A stretch of 5,952 bases of DNA, taken from an uncultured Leptolyngbya sp. Lineage in GTDB: Bacteria > Cyanobacteriota > Cyanobacteriia > Phormidesmidales > Phormidesmidaceae. The notes under the pieces are model-generated. The model did not search any database, was not told the DNA's origin, and saw only the letters and a list, made by a program, of their open reading frames with translations. Positions within the stretch are counted from its first letter, which is position 1; each line of letters begins with the position of its first letter. The stretch is taken from assembly GCA_937899365.1 (NCBI GenBank), contig CALBPH010000541.1, positions 1-5,952 on the forward strand, given 5' to 3'. Made by a program: the position numbers and the translations under genes. Positions 1-5,083 of the stretch are shown piece after piece.

Positions 1-316
1 GACGTTTATGGGTCCCTAATAAGAAATCCAGTTCTTCAGTGTGGATTGCGGTACGGGGATAGCCGTCTAAAATCCAGCCCTGGGCAGTATCGGGCTGCTG
101 TAAACGAGCCTTAATAAAATCGATCATCAGGTTATCAGGGACAAGTTCCCCCCGAGCCAAGGTTTCTGAGACTTGCTGCCCTAGGGCTGAGTCAGCGGCG
201 ATCTCGGCCCTCAGCACATCCCCCGTGGAAATCCATGGAATCCCAAAATGAGCGCTGAGCTTTTTAGATTGGGTGCCTTTGCCTGACCCTGGGCCACCTA
301 AAACCACTAACTGCAT
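1..316 (-). CDS. adk: Adenylate kinase, N-terminal 105 residues (cut by window edge)
   Basis: Adenylate kinase interconverts ATP + AMP and 2 ADP in the cytoplasm. Translating the minus strand from the ATG at 316 gives an open frame to the window edge. It carries the P-loop GGPGSGKGT (residues 7-15), the AMP-binding STGDVLR (30-36, Arg36) and GWILDGYPRT (80-89, Arg88), all family hallmarks in the right order. About half of a typical 185-215 residue protein is present; the LID and C-terminus lie beyond base 1. An AGGA (minus strand, 325-328) sits 8 nt before the ATG and supports this start. It is divergent from rpmI with a 171-bp gap. Many cyanobacteria have a second adk inside the main ribosomal-protein operon, so this may be a paralogue; that is inference. 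Other P-loop nucleotide kinases are less likely because both AMP-site motifs are present. Confidence 0.93.
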   Translation of the reverse strand, partial: MQLVVLGGPGSGKGTQSKKLSAHFGIPWISTGDVLRAEIAADSALGQQVSETLARGELVPDNLMIDFIKARLQQPDTAQGWILDGYPRTAIHTEELDFLLGTHKR

Positions 317-487
317 GGGTGATTTCCTGCTCCTCAATATGGGTTGACTCTACTGTAATCGCCAAAACCCTATCGCTACTATCAGATGATTTATAGCTGG
401 GCTATTGAAGCAAGCACTACAGACGTAGTAGACTAGTAAGCCGTGTAAAAACCGTTGTAAGACGTTTAAATACTTAAACGTAGAACT
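317..487. promoter_or_regulatory. Divergent adk / rpmI intergenic region and rpmI leader
   Basis: This 171-bp spacer must hold the promoters for adk (minus) and rpmI (plus). I see TTGACT at 344-349 as a possible -35 for the plus strand, but no convincing -10 at 16-18 nt from it, so no promoter is asserted. The part nearest rpmI can form two small hairpins: ACTAC/GTAGT with loop AGAC (416-429) and the perfect 8-bp stem at 462-481. No Shine-Dalgarno sequence precedes rpmI. Confidence 0.4.
462..481 (+). promoter_or_regulatory. Perfect 8-bp inverted repeat just upstream of the rpmI start codon
   Basis: ACGTTTAA (462-469) and TTAAACGT (474-481) are exact reverse complements separated by ATAC. The stem ends 6 nt before the rpmI ATG, where a ribosome binding site would lie. 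As RNA it could limit access to the start region. As DNA it could be an operator. Autogenous control of rpmI-rplT by L20 is known in E. coli and Bacillus, but nothing here proves an L20 site. Confidence 0.5.
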
Positions 488-685
488 ATGCCCAAGCTTA
501 AGACTCGCCGGGCAGCTGCTAAGCGTTTCCGCCGCAGCGGAAGTGGCAAGATTATGCGTCGTAAGGCGTTTAAGAATCACTTGCTACAGCATAAGTCAGC
601 TGGCCGCAAGAATCGTTTATCACAGAAAGCTGTTGTGGTAGATGCTGATGTGCCCAACATTGAAGGAATGATGCCTTATTTGTAG
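488..685 (+). CDS. rpmI: 50S ribosomal protein L35
   Basis: L35 is a small basic protein of the large ribosomal subunit. The 65-residue product starts MPKLKTRRAAAKRFRRSGSG and has the family's KTRRAAAKRF motif, a conserved KIMRRKAFKNHLLQHKS core and the terminal MMPYL. Length matches the usual 64-67 residues. It is followed 63 nt later by rplT, the classic L35-L20 pair; infC, often the first gene of this operon elsewhere, is not next to it here. There is no Shine-Dalgarno sequence. A perfect 8-bp stem occupies 462-481 instead. The TAG stop lies inside a 32-nt palindromic repeat, so the repeat supplies the termination codon. The C-terminus is nevertheless normal for the family. Confidence 0.97.
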   Translation: MPKLKTRRAAAKRFRRSGSGKIMRRKAFKNHLLQHKSAGRKNRLSQKAVVVDADVPNIEGMMPYL

Positions 686-711
686 GGACATTGCATGCAA
701 CGTCCCTACAA
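680..711. repeat. Palindromic repeat element between rpmI and rplT
   Basis: The arms TTGTAGGGAC (680-689) and GTCCCTACAA (702-711) are exact reverse complements. They enclose an A/C mismatch (690/701) and the self-complementary TTGCATGCAA (691-700). The whole 32 nt is one hairpin with a single mismatch and a CATG tip. From memory, palindromes of the form GTAG(R)GAC-GTTGCATGCAAC-GTC(Y)CTAC are scattered in many copies through filamentous cyanobacterial genomes, so I read this as a dispersed repeat copy. The copy number in this genome cannot be seen here. No T-tract follows, so it is not a standard terminator. It includes the rpmI stop codon (683-685). Confidence 0.75.
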
Positions 712-748
712 CCGTTCAATTGATTTTCTAGCTAAATAGCAATCTGAT

Positions 749-1102
749 ATGGCACGTGTAAAACGCGGCAACGTAGCTCGCAAGCGCCGCAAGAAAATTC
801 TCAAGCTTGCAAAAGGGTACCGGGGCTCCCACTCTAAACTCTTCAGAACGGCAAATCAGCAGGTAATGAAGGCCCTGCGGTATGCCTATCGTGACCGTCG
901 CAATCGGAAGCGTGATTTCCGCCGATTGTGGATTACTCGTATTAATGCAGCAGCTCGTCTCAACGGCACTACCTACAGCCGGTTGATTGGCGATCTGAAA
1001 ACAGCAAATATCGAGATCAATCGTAAAATGCTGGCTCAAATGGCCGTGCTAGATCCAGGCACCTTTACCAAGGTGGTTGAGTTAGCGGGTAAGAAAGGCT
1101 AA
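749..1102 (+). CDS. rplT: 50S ribosomal protein L20
   Basis: L20 binds 23S rRNA early in assembly of the large subunit and, in some bacteria, represses its own operon. The 117-residue product begins MARVKRGNVARKRRKKILKL. It has the basic N-terminal extension (about residues 1-60) and then the globular domain with RDFRRLWITRINAAAR and NGTTYSRLIGDLK, as expected for L20, whose usual length is 115-120. It lies 63 nt after rpmI with the palindromic repeat between them. No Shine-Dalgarno sequence is visible before the ATG (GCTAAATAGCAATCTGAT). The last two bases of its TAA stop begin a 24-nt perfect palindrome that holds the start codon of the next gene. Confidence 0.97.
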   Translation: MARVKRGNVARKRRKKILKLAKGYRGSHSKLFRTANQQVMKALRYAYRDRRNRKRDFRRLWITRINAAARLNGTTYSRLIGDLKTANIEINRKMLAQMAVLDPGTFTKVVELAGKKG

Positions 1103-1124
1103 TATCGCCACATGTGGCGATATT
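1101..1124. repeat. 24-nt perfect palindrome spanning the rplT stop and the next gene's start
   Basis: AATATCGCCACA (1101-1112) is followed directly by its exact reverse complement TGTGGCGATATT (1113-1124). As RNA the central four bases ACAT/ATGT would form the loop, leaving about 10 bp. The region after it (TGTTGAGC) is only slightly T-rich, so it would be a poor intrinsic terminator. The ATG of the substrate-binding protein (1112-1114) is at the tip. It could act as a processing site, a weak attenuator or a translational switch; none of these is shown. Confidence 0.6.
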
Positions 1125-1876
1125 TGTTGAGCATAGGTTTATTGTTGGGGGCACAGGTTACTGTGCCCCCAATTGCTGATGCTGCAGAATTAACCGACAT
1201 TGAAGCCCGAGGTCGGTTAATTGTGGCGGTCAAAGACAATTGGTACCCCCTGGGCTATCGCGACGTTACAGGCGAGCTCAGCGGCTTTGAAATTGATATT
1301 GCCCGTCGTCTGGCGCTAGAACTGCTTGGCGATGAGACGGCTGTAGACTTGCGTCCGGTGAGTAATGTGGAGCGAGTCAATGTGGTGATTAATGGCGATG
1401 TGGATATTGCGATCGCATCCGTCACCGTTACCGCTCAGCGCCAACGCATTACCAGCTTTAGCCTGCCCTACTATTTAGATGGCACTGGATTTATCACCAC
1501 ATCGACCCAGGTCAGCAGTCTCAACGATCTTCAGCAGATTGCGGTGCTTAAAGATTCCAGTACCCTGGCCCATGTCCGCTATCAGCTACCTGAGGCTGAT
1601 ATAACCATGGTTTCCTCCTATGGAGATGCGATTGCCGAACTCAACAGCGGTCGGGTAGATGCCTTTGCTGGGGATGTGTCGTTGCTGACGGGCTGGCAGC
1701 AGCAGGATAGTCGCTACCAGCTGCTGGACGAGGTTATTTCCGTAGAGCCGGTTGCGATCGCAATCCCCAAGGGGACGCAATATAGCGACCTGCGACGAGC
1801 CATCAATGATGCCCTTCGCCGATGGGATGACGAAGGTTGGTTACAAGATCGGGCTGCCCACTGGGGGTTACAGTAG
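1112..1876 (+). CDS. Exported substrate-binding protein, amino-acid ABC transporter type (SBP_bac_3 / PBPb fold)
   Basis: Periplasmic solute-binding protein, 254 residues. MWRYLLSIGLLLGAQVTVPP is a short Sec signal peptide ending IADA-A, with cleavage likely near residues 24-25. The mature part follows the family plan: GRLIVAVKDNWYPLGYRD (first strand and ligand pocket), GFEIDIARRLA, GDVDIAIASVTVTAQRQRITSFSLPYY (the usual carboxylate-binding Arg region), then the second lobe with LNSGRVDAFAGDVSLL and a C-terminal RAINDALRRWDDEGWL. This resembles proteins binding polar amino acids, but the ligand cannot be assigned. The start is constrained because the frame opens right after the rplT stop and the signal peptide requires a start near 1112; GAAAGG at 1093-1098 is a weak, distant Shine-Dalgarno sequence. 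It is probably transcribed with rplT. No permease or ATPase gene is adjacent. Confidence 0.85.
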   Translation: MWRYLLSIGLLLGAQVTVPPIADAAELTDIEARGRLIVAVKDNWYPLGYRDVTGELSGFEIDIARRLALELLGDETAVDLRPVSNVERVNVVINGDVDIAIASVTVTAQRQRITSFSLPYYLDGTGFITTSTQVSSLNDLQQIAVLKDSSTLAHVRYQLPEADITMVSSYGDAIAELNSGRVDAFAGDVSLLTGWQQQDSRYQLLDEVISVEPVAIAIPKGTQYSDLRRAINDALRRWDDEGWLQDRAAHWGLQ

Positions 1877-1931
1877 CTACCATGGGAGAATATTCCAGAC
1901 CACTGCACGCACTAACCGATTAAGCGAGTTC

Positions 1932-2480
1932 ATGGAAAATAGCACCCTGTTTTTGACATACCTTGGCATTCTGCTAGCCCTGCTGGGGCTGTCAGCCTTT
2001 TTCATCATTCGCCAGGTATTCAAGACTCGCCGCATTGAGACGACCCTAGGTCGCTTACAAAATAAGCTCACCAAAGAGAAAGGAACCGCCCAAGAATATT
2101 ACGAGCTAGGCAGTTTACTCCTAGACAAAAAGCTCTTTTCTCAGTCGGCTCTCTACATGCAGCAGGCCCTGAAAGCCCTCACGGATGAGGAAGAAGCTGA
2201 AAATGCACCGCTGATTTACAACGCCCTCGGCTATTCCTACTTTGCCCAGGGCCAGTTTGACCTCGCCATTCGCCAATACAAATCTGCCCTAAAAATCACA
2301 CCGGGCTATGTCACCGCGCTCAACAACCTGGGCCATAGCTACGAAAAGAAACAGCTGACCGTCCAGGCCTTAGAAAGCTACGAGCAGGCCCTAAAAGTTG
2401 AGCCTGACAACATCACGGCCAAGCGACGGGCCCAGTCCCTGCGTAAGCGGGTGGCTATCCCAATGAACATACAACAGTAA
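1932..2480 (+). CDS. ycf37: Membrane-anchored TPR protein, Ycf37-like
   Basis: The product has 182 residues from the ATG at 1932. A hydrophobic segment (residues about 6-26) anchors the N-terminus. A basic stretch (IRQVFKTRRIE) and a linker follow. Then come three TPR units at about 53-86, 93-126 and 127-160, the last two showing YNALGYSYFAQGQFDLAIRQ and ALNNLGHSYEKKQLTVQALE. One transmembrane helix plus three TPRs in 170-185 residues is the plan of cyanobacterial and algal-plastid Ycf37, which has been linked to photosystem I assembly or stability. The assignment is from remembered sequence pattern and could be a close TPR relative. The frame is open upstream to 1752, but that extension overlaps the substrate-binding gene and would bury the anchor, so 1932 is preferred. 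It is 55 nt after the preceding gene and followed by a terminator. Confidence 0.82.
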   Translation: MENSTLFLTYLGILLALLGLSAFFIIRQVFKTRRIETTLGRLQNKLTKEKGTAQEYYELGSLLLDKKLFSQSALYMQQALKALTDEEEAENAPLIYNALGYSYFAQGQFDLAIRQYKSALKITPGYVTALNNLGHSYEKKQLTVQALESYEQALKVEPDNITAKRRAQSLRKRVAIPMNIQQ

Positions 2481-2506
2481 CTCAGGGGCAAAGGCCCAGG
2501 TTTCCC

Positions 2507-2549
2507 GTCTGCTAGTAATCAGCCTTGAAGCACTAGCAGACAATTTTTT
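2507..2549 (+). terminator. Intrinsic terminator after the TPR gene
   Basis: GTCTGCTAGT (2507-2516) pairs exactly with ACTAGCAGAC (2532-2541) around a 15-nt loop, followed by AATTTTTT (2542-2549). It lies 26 nt after the TPR stop and ends the plus-strand rpmI-rplT-SBP-TPR cluster. On the minus strand the hairpin comes just after the PTPS stop but has no T-tract beyond it, so it would serve that gene poorly. Confidence 0.88.
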
Positions 2550-2554
2550 CTAGG

Positions 2555-3448
2555 CTACACCGCTGCTAGCTCAGGAGTTTCTTCTGCTAGAGATGCTACA
2601 GGAGCAGACATGTCCTCACAGTAAACCTCAGCAGAATTATTGTGGCTCTCGATCAGTTTCACTTTGTGCAAACTGGCCCCAATTTCTTTAATGGGCTCAC
2701 GCAGCAGGTCACAAATATGCACAGCAATATTCTCAGCCGTAGGCACAACGTCAGCGAAATGAGGAATATCTTTGTTCAAAAATGTGTGGTCAAAGGGTTT
2801 GACCACATGGGTATTCACCGCATTCTGAAACTCCGCTAGGTCAGCAATCATGCCGGTACGTGGGTCCATTTCACCCTTGATAGTCACTTCAAGGTGATAG
2901 TTATGACCATGGCCATTAACTCGAGCACAAAGACCATAAATTTCACTGTTTTCCTCCAGCGTTAATGTCGGCAACGCCAAACGGTGGGCAGCACTGAAAT
3001 GGGTAGAAATAGATAGATAAGCTTCCATGTCGTTTCCTTGGTAATCGGCCCAGAGGGTAGAGGTTTCAAATAGCTGGACGTTGGTAATTGGCAAGTGTGG
3101 GGCCAGACGCTGCCAAATTACTCGGGCAATATTCTCGGTTGTGGTTAACCCTGCCTCAGGGCGATCAATTTGGAACTCGGGCCAAACATCATTCAGGTAA
3201 GAAAAGTCCAGCTGGCTGGTCACTTCACGCTTGATAACTTTTTTGACATCGGACAGGTTTAACACCATGCCGTACTCATCGAGATCACCTTCCATGGAGA
3301 CAAACAACTCATAGTTGTGACCATGGCCTGGAGCACGGGTACACAGACCAAACTTAGCCTGGTTCTCGTCGTCACTCAGCTCAGGCAAGTGGTAACGATG
3401 ACTGGCGGAAAACTGGGCTCGACGATTGATGGTGCATTTCATAGACAT
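2555..3448 (-). CDS. Tandem-domain 6-pyruvoyl-tetrahydropterin / 6-carboxytetrahydropterin synthase family protein
   Basis: Single PTPS/QueD domains act on 7,8-dihydroneopterin triphosphate. They lead to 6-pyruvoyl-tetrahydropterin (biopterin-type pteridines) or 6-carboxytetrahydropterin (queuosine precursor). This 297-residue protein has two such domains, about 5-140 and 143-278. Domain 1 shows zinc ligands H17, H42, H44 and Cys36; domain 2 shows H155, H180, H182 and Cys174. In both, Cys and HGH are spaced C-x5-HGH, as in PTPS, not the C-x3-HGH of QueD. The late acidic residues are E128 and E267, and both have the T(A/T)ENIA motif. The catalytic Asp-His pair is intact in domain 2 (D220-H221) but reads D81-F82 in domain 1. 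The start is the ATG at 3448; a second Met is two codons later, with no clear Shine-Dalgarno sequence. It is convergent with the TPR gene. Cyanopterin-type pteridine synthesis is plausible, but the substrate is not proven. Confidence 0.9.
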   Translation of the reverse strand: MSMKCTINRRAQFSASHRYHLPELSDDENQAKFGLCTRAPGHGHNYELFVSMEGDLDEYGMVLNLSDVKKVIKREVTSQLDFSYLNDVWPEFQIDRPEAGLTTTENIARVIWQRLAPHLPITNVQLFETSTLWADYQGNDMEAYLSISTHFSAAHRLALPTLTLEENSEIYGLCARVNGHGHNYHLEVTIKGEMDPRTGMIADLAEFQNAVNTHVVKPFDHTFLNKDIPHFADVVPTAENIAVHICDLLREPIKEIGASLHKVKLIESHNNSAEVYCEDMSAPVASLAEETPELAAV

Positions 3449-3521
3449 ACCAAAAACAGCAAGTCAAATATTAACTTTTGCTAATTTATTGTTTTCTAGC
3501 ATAGACCATCAGGAGGAAACG

Positions 3522-3584
3522 ATGCGCAGTAACGTCACTAGAAGCAACCACCCATCAACTGTCTTCAAAGCGTTTCAGCCATAG
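3522..3584 (+). CDS. Possible 20-residue leader or microprotein ORF
   Basis: AGGAGG (3511-3516) stands 5 nt before an ATG that opens 20 codons ending in TAG at 3582-3584. The predicted peptide begins MRSNVTRSNH and ends STVFKAFQP. It is basic, with no transmembrane segment and no run of one amino acid as in attenuation leaders. The Shine-Dalgarno sequence is as good as the one for the DUF4278 gene 334 nt downstream and better than most in this window. I do not recognise the peptide. It may be a leader, a small protein, the remains of an older gene start, or chance. No promoter is obvious upstream. Confidence 0.28.
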   Translation: MRSNVTRSNHPSTVFKAFQP

Positions 3585-3874
3585 TCGACAAATTGACATG
3601 CAAACACCAACCGACCCAAAAGGTCATGAAGTTTTGACACAATTTCATTCCCCAAAACAGGCTAAAAGCCGAAAATCACTTCATAGATAGACTGTTCAGA
3701 GTTTCTGATGAGAAATATCAGGAGTTGCTAACCTTGGCGTAAAACGGTAAAAATAGATACAGAACACATCCTCGTTCATCTCCAAGCTTCGCTCTTTCAG
3801 GAGCGATGAGACGGAAGTAGAGTAGCTCGCACATCTATTTTTTCATAGGTTGTTCAGGCTGCTCGAAGGAACGC

Positions 3875-3890
3875 ACTAATCCTTATTAGT
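3875..3890 (+). promoter_or_regulatory. Hairpin next to the DUF4278 ribosome binding site
   Basis: ACTAAT (3875-3880) and ATTAGT (3885-3890) pair around CCTT. GC at 3873-3874 can extend the stem to GC at 3894-3895 past a bulged AGT. The AGGAGG of the next gene begins 11 nt after the core stem. It may shape access to the ribosome binding site, but its stability is modest. Confidence 0.35.
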
Positions 3891-3917
3891 AGTGCTCATT
3901 CAGGAGGAGACACACTT

Positions 3918-4340
3918 ATGAAACTTACTTACCGTGGTGTCGATTACGACCACAACCCGCCTATGTTAGAGGTTTCTGAAAGCGACATTCTATGCAACTA
4001 TCGTGGCCGCAGTCATCACTACAGCTACGTGCGCCATATCCCCTTTCCACAGCCTCAAGCAGAACTAGTTTATCGCGGCACGGCTTACCAAACCAATCGC
4101 CATGGCCAGCGACAAACCGTTGAACAGACTCCATTTAAGTCTGTATTTTCAGCATTTCAGCGCAAGCTGGCAGAACTTACGCCTTTGATGGATGAGCGTC
4201 GCCAGTTACTGCGTGAGTCTGCCCGCAGCCATAGTCAGAGTATCCAGCGCTCCTTAGACCATCGCATTGCGGTGGCCCGTGAGCAGGGAAATATCAACTT
4301 GTTGCAGCAGCTTGAAGATGAAATGCGTCAGATGGCCTAG
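3918..4340 (+). CDS. DUF4278 domain protein
   Basis: A 140-residue, soluble-looking protein with the cyanobacterial DUF4278 signature MKLTYRGVDYDHNPP at its N-terminus. The YRG tripeptide occurs three times at near-equal spacing (residues 5-7, 28-30, 52-54), the first and third as L-x-YRG-x-x-Y, suggesting an internally repeated small beta module over about 60 residues. The rest (about 75-140) is predicted helical and charged, with a possible coiled coil in SIQRSLDHRIAVAREQGN and LLQQLEDEMRQM. No signal peptide or membrane segment is seen. The function of the family is unknown to me. Start support is strong: AGGAGG (3902-3907) is 10 nt before the ATG. It appears to be a single-gene unit with its own terminator. 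Confidence 0.87.
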   Translation: MKLTYRGVDYDHNPPMLEVSESDILCNYRGRSHHYSYVRHIPFPQPQAELVYRGTAYQTNRHGQRQTVEQTPFKSVFSAFQRKLAELTPLMDERRQLLRESARSHSQSIQRSLDHRIAVAREQGNINLLQQLEDEMRQMA

Positions 4341-4404
4341 GGGCTGACAACAGTTTTACGCGCTTTTATATACTTGGTCGCTAAGATCTGTGGCTAAGGT
4401 CATG

Positions 4405-4435
4405 AAAGGGGAAGCTAATATAGCTTCCCCTTTTT
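4405..4435 (+). terminator. Strong intrinsic terminator after the DUF4278 gene
   Basis: GGGGAAGCTA (4408-4417) and TAGCTTCCCC (4421-4430) pair perfectly across the loop ATA, and TTTTT follows at 4431-4435. Adjacent AAA and TTT can extend the stem by three pairs. It lies about 65 nt after the DUF4278 stop and separates that gene from the TerB-like gene. Confidence 0.93.
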
Positions 4436-4599
4436 GTTTATGTCCATCATGTTTCACAATAAGTCTGGCAGTCTGGACTGCGATATCCGACGAACCCATT
4501 CGTTGGCTGTGGACCAGATGAGCCGTTTTCCTCAAAGCGCTCTGCTAATCTGAAAACGCTATGGGGTATCCGGCATCAAGTCTTATTTTCTGGGGTGTT

Positions 4600-5043
4600 A
4601 TGGGTCTATTTGACAAGGTTTTTGACCCGTCGCCAGAGTCGCTGTCCCTCAATCCGGCAGAAGCACTGGCGGCAATTTGTTTAGTTGCGATCGCAGCAGA
4701 CGGCTACCTTTCCGATCAAGAAGGTCGTGAAATGGACATGTTGCTAAGCCGGATGCGACTCTTCAAAAGCTACTCGACCGAGATGGTAAACCGCATGAAA
4801 GATAGCCTGCTGCAGCAATTGCAGCAACATGGTCCCAGCAGATTAGTCGAGGCCGCCAATACCGTCCTACCCATTGAACTAAAACCCACCGCCTTCGCCC
4901 TTGCCACCGATTTAGTCTTAGCTGACGGTAATGTCACCCCTCAAGAACAGGCATTTCTGGACGATCTTCACCGTATCTTAGAAATTCCTAGCGATCGCGC
5001 CCTCACCATTGTTGAAGTCATGACGGTTAAAAACCGAGGATGA
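4600..5043 (+). CDS. TerB-like (tellurite resistance TerB family) protein
   Basis: A 147-residue cytoplasmic all-helical protein of the TerB/DjlA N-terminal fold. Two acidic loops recur: AADGYLSDQE (residues 32-41) and LADGNVTPQE (107-116). Both show the ADG-x-(V/L)-x-x-x-E pattern of this family, which can bind divalent metal. The start at 4600 gives MGLFDKVF, the N-terminus I recall for cyanobacterial members. The frame is also open to an ATG at 4561, which would add 13 residues ending in a hydrophobic SSLIFWGV. No good Shine-Dalgarno sequence precedes either, so 4600 is chosen by family resemblance. The family name does not imply tellurite resistance here, as there is no ter cluster. A cobW-type GTPase gene follows after 117 bp on the same strand. 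Confidence 0.82.
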   Translation: MGLFDKVFDPSPESLSLNPAEALAAICLVAIAADGYLSDQEGREMDMLLSRMRLFKSYSTEMVNRMKDSLLQQLQQHGPSRLVEAANTVLPIELKPTAFALATDLVLADGNVTPQEQAFLDDLHRILEIPSDRALTIVEVMTVKNRG

Positions 5044-5067
5044 GCCAACCCCCTATCCCAGGCAAAT

Positions 5068-5083
5068 CTTTACTTCGGTGAAG
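5068..5083 (+). promoter_or_regulatory. UUCG-tetraloop hairpin between terB-like gene and cobW
   Basis: CTTTAC (5068-5073) pairs with GTGAAG (5078-5083), including one G-T wobble, around TTCG. The loop-closing context is C(UUCG)G, an unusually stable RNA tetraloop. No T-tract follows, so it is not a normal terminator. It may protect or process the transcript. GATAAT at 5112-5117 downstream is a 5/6 match to a -10 box but has no good -35 partner. Confidence 0.4.

Larger units (their letters stand above)
3449..3917. other. 469-bp divergent intergenic region (PTPS / DUF4278)
   Basis: No recognisable long gene lies here. It must contain promoters for both flanking genes. Visible items: a 20-codon ORF with perfect Shine-Dalgarno sequence at 3522-3584; two overlapping hairpins TTTCT-GATG-AGAAA (3702-3715) and CTGAT/ATCAG (3705-3721) that cannot form together; TTGCTA (3725-3730) 17 nt before TAAAAA (3748-3753), a weak promoter candidate; a 6-bp stem TCGCTC/GAGCGA (3789-3806); a T6 run at 3838-3843; and ACTAAT-CCTT-ATTAGT (3875-3890) close to the DUF4278 ribosome binding site. 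None is strong alone. Confidence 0.5.

Noticed and set aside
680..711. Intrinsic terminator between rpmI and rplT
   Set aside because: The stem is strong but followed by CCGTTCAATTG, with no T-tract, and it would cut off an essential co-transcribed gene.
1752..1931. N-terminal extension of the TPR protein to an ATG at 1752
   Set aside because: It would overlap 125 bases of the substrate-binding gene, lacks domain character and would place the membrane anchor in the interior. The ATG at 1932 gives the expected Ycf37-like N-terminus.
3705..3715. CTGATGAGAAA, resembling the conserved core of a hammerhead ribozyme
   Set aside because: Stem II between CUGAUGAG and GAAA is missing, and no matching stems I and III with a cleavage triplet were found nearby.
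3747..3760. GTA-N8-TAC, an exact match to the NtcA box core
   Set aside because: The six fixed bases occur by chance about once or twice in a window this size, and there is no TAN3T -10 box at 20-24 nt downstream as in NtcA-activated promoters.
4561..4599. Upstream ATG for the TerB-like protein
   Set aside because: It adds 13 residues that do not resemble the family N-terminus and has no Shine-Dalgarno sequence. The MGLFDKVF start at 4600 fits known members, though the longer form cannot be excluded.
4600..5043. Tellurite or stress resistance island suggested by the TerB-like gene
   Set aside because: No terC, terD, terZ or other ter genes are present. Single TerB-fold proteins are common in cyanobacterial chromosomes.
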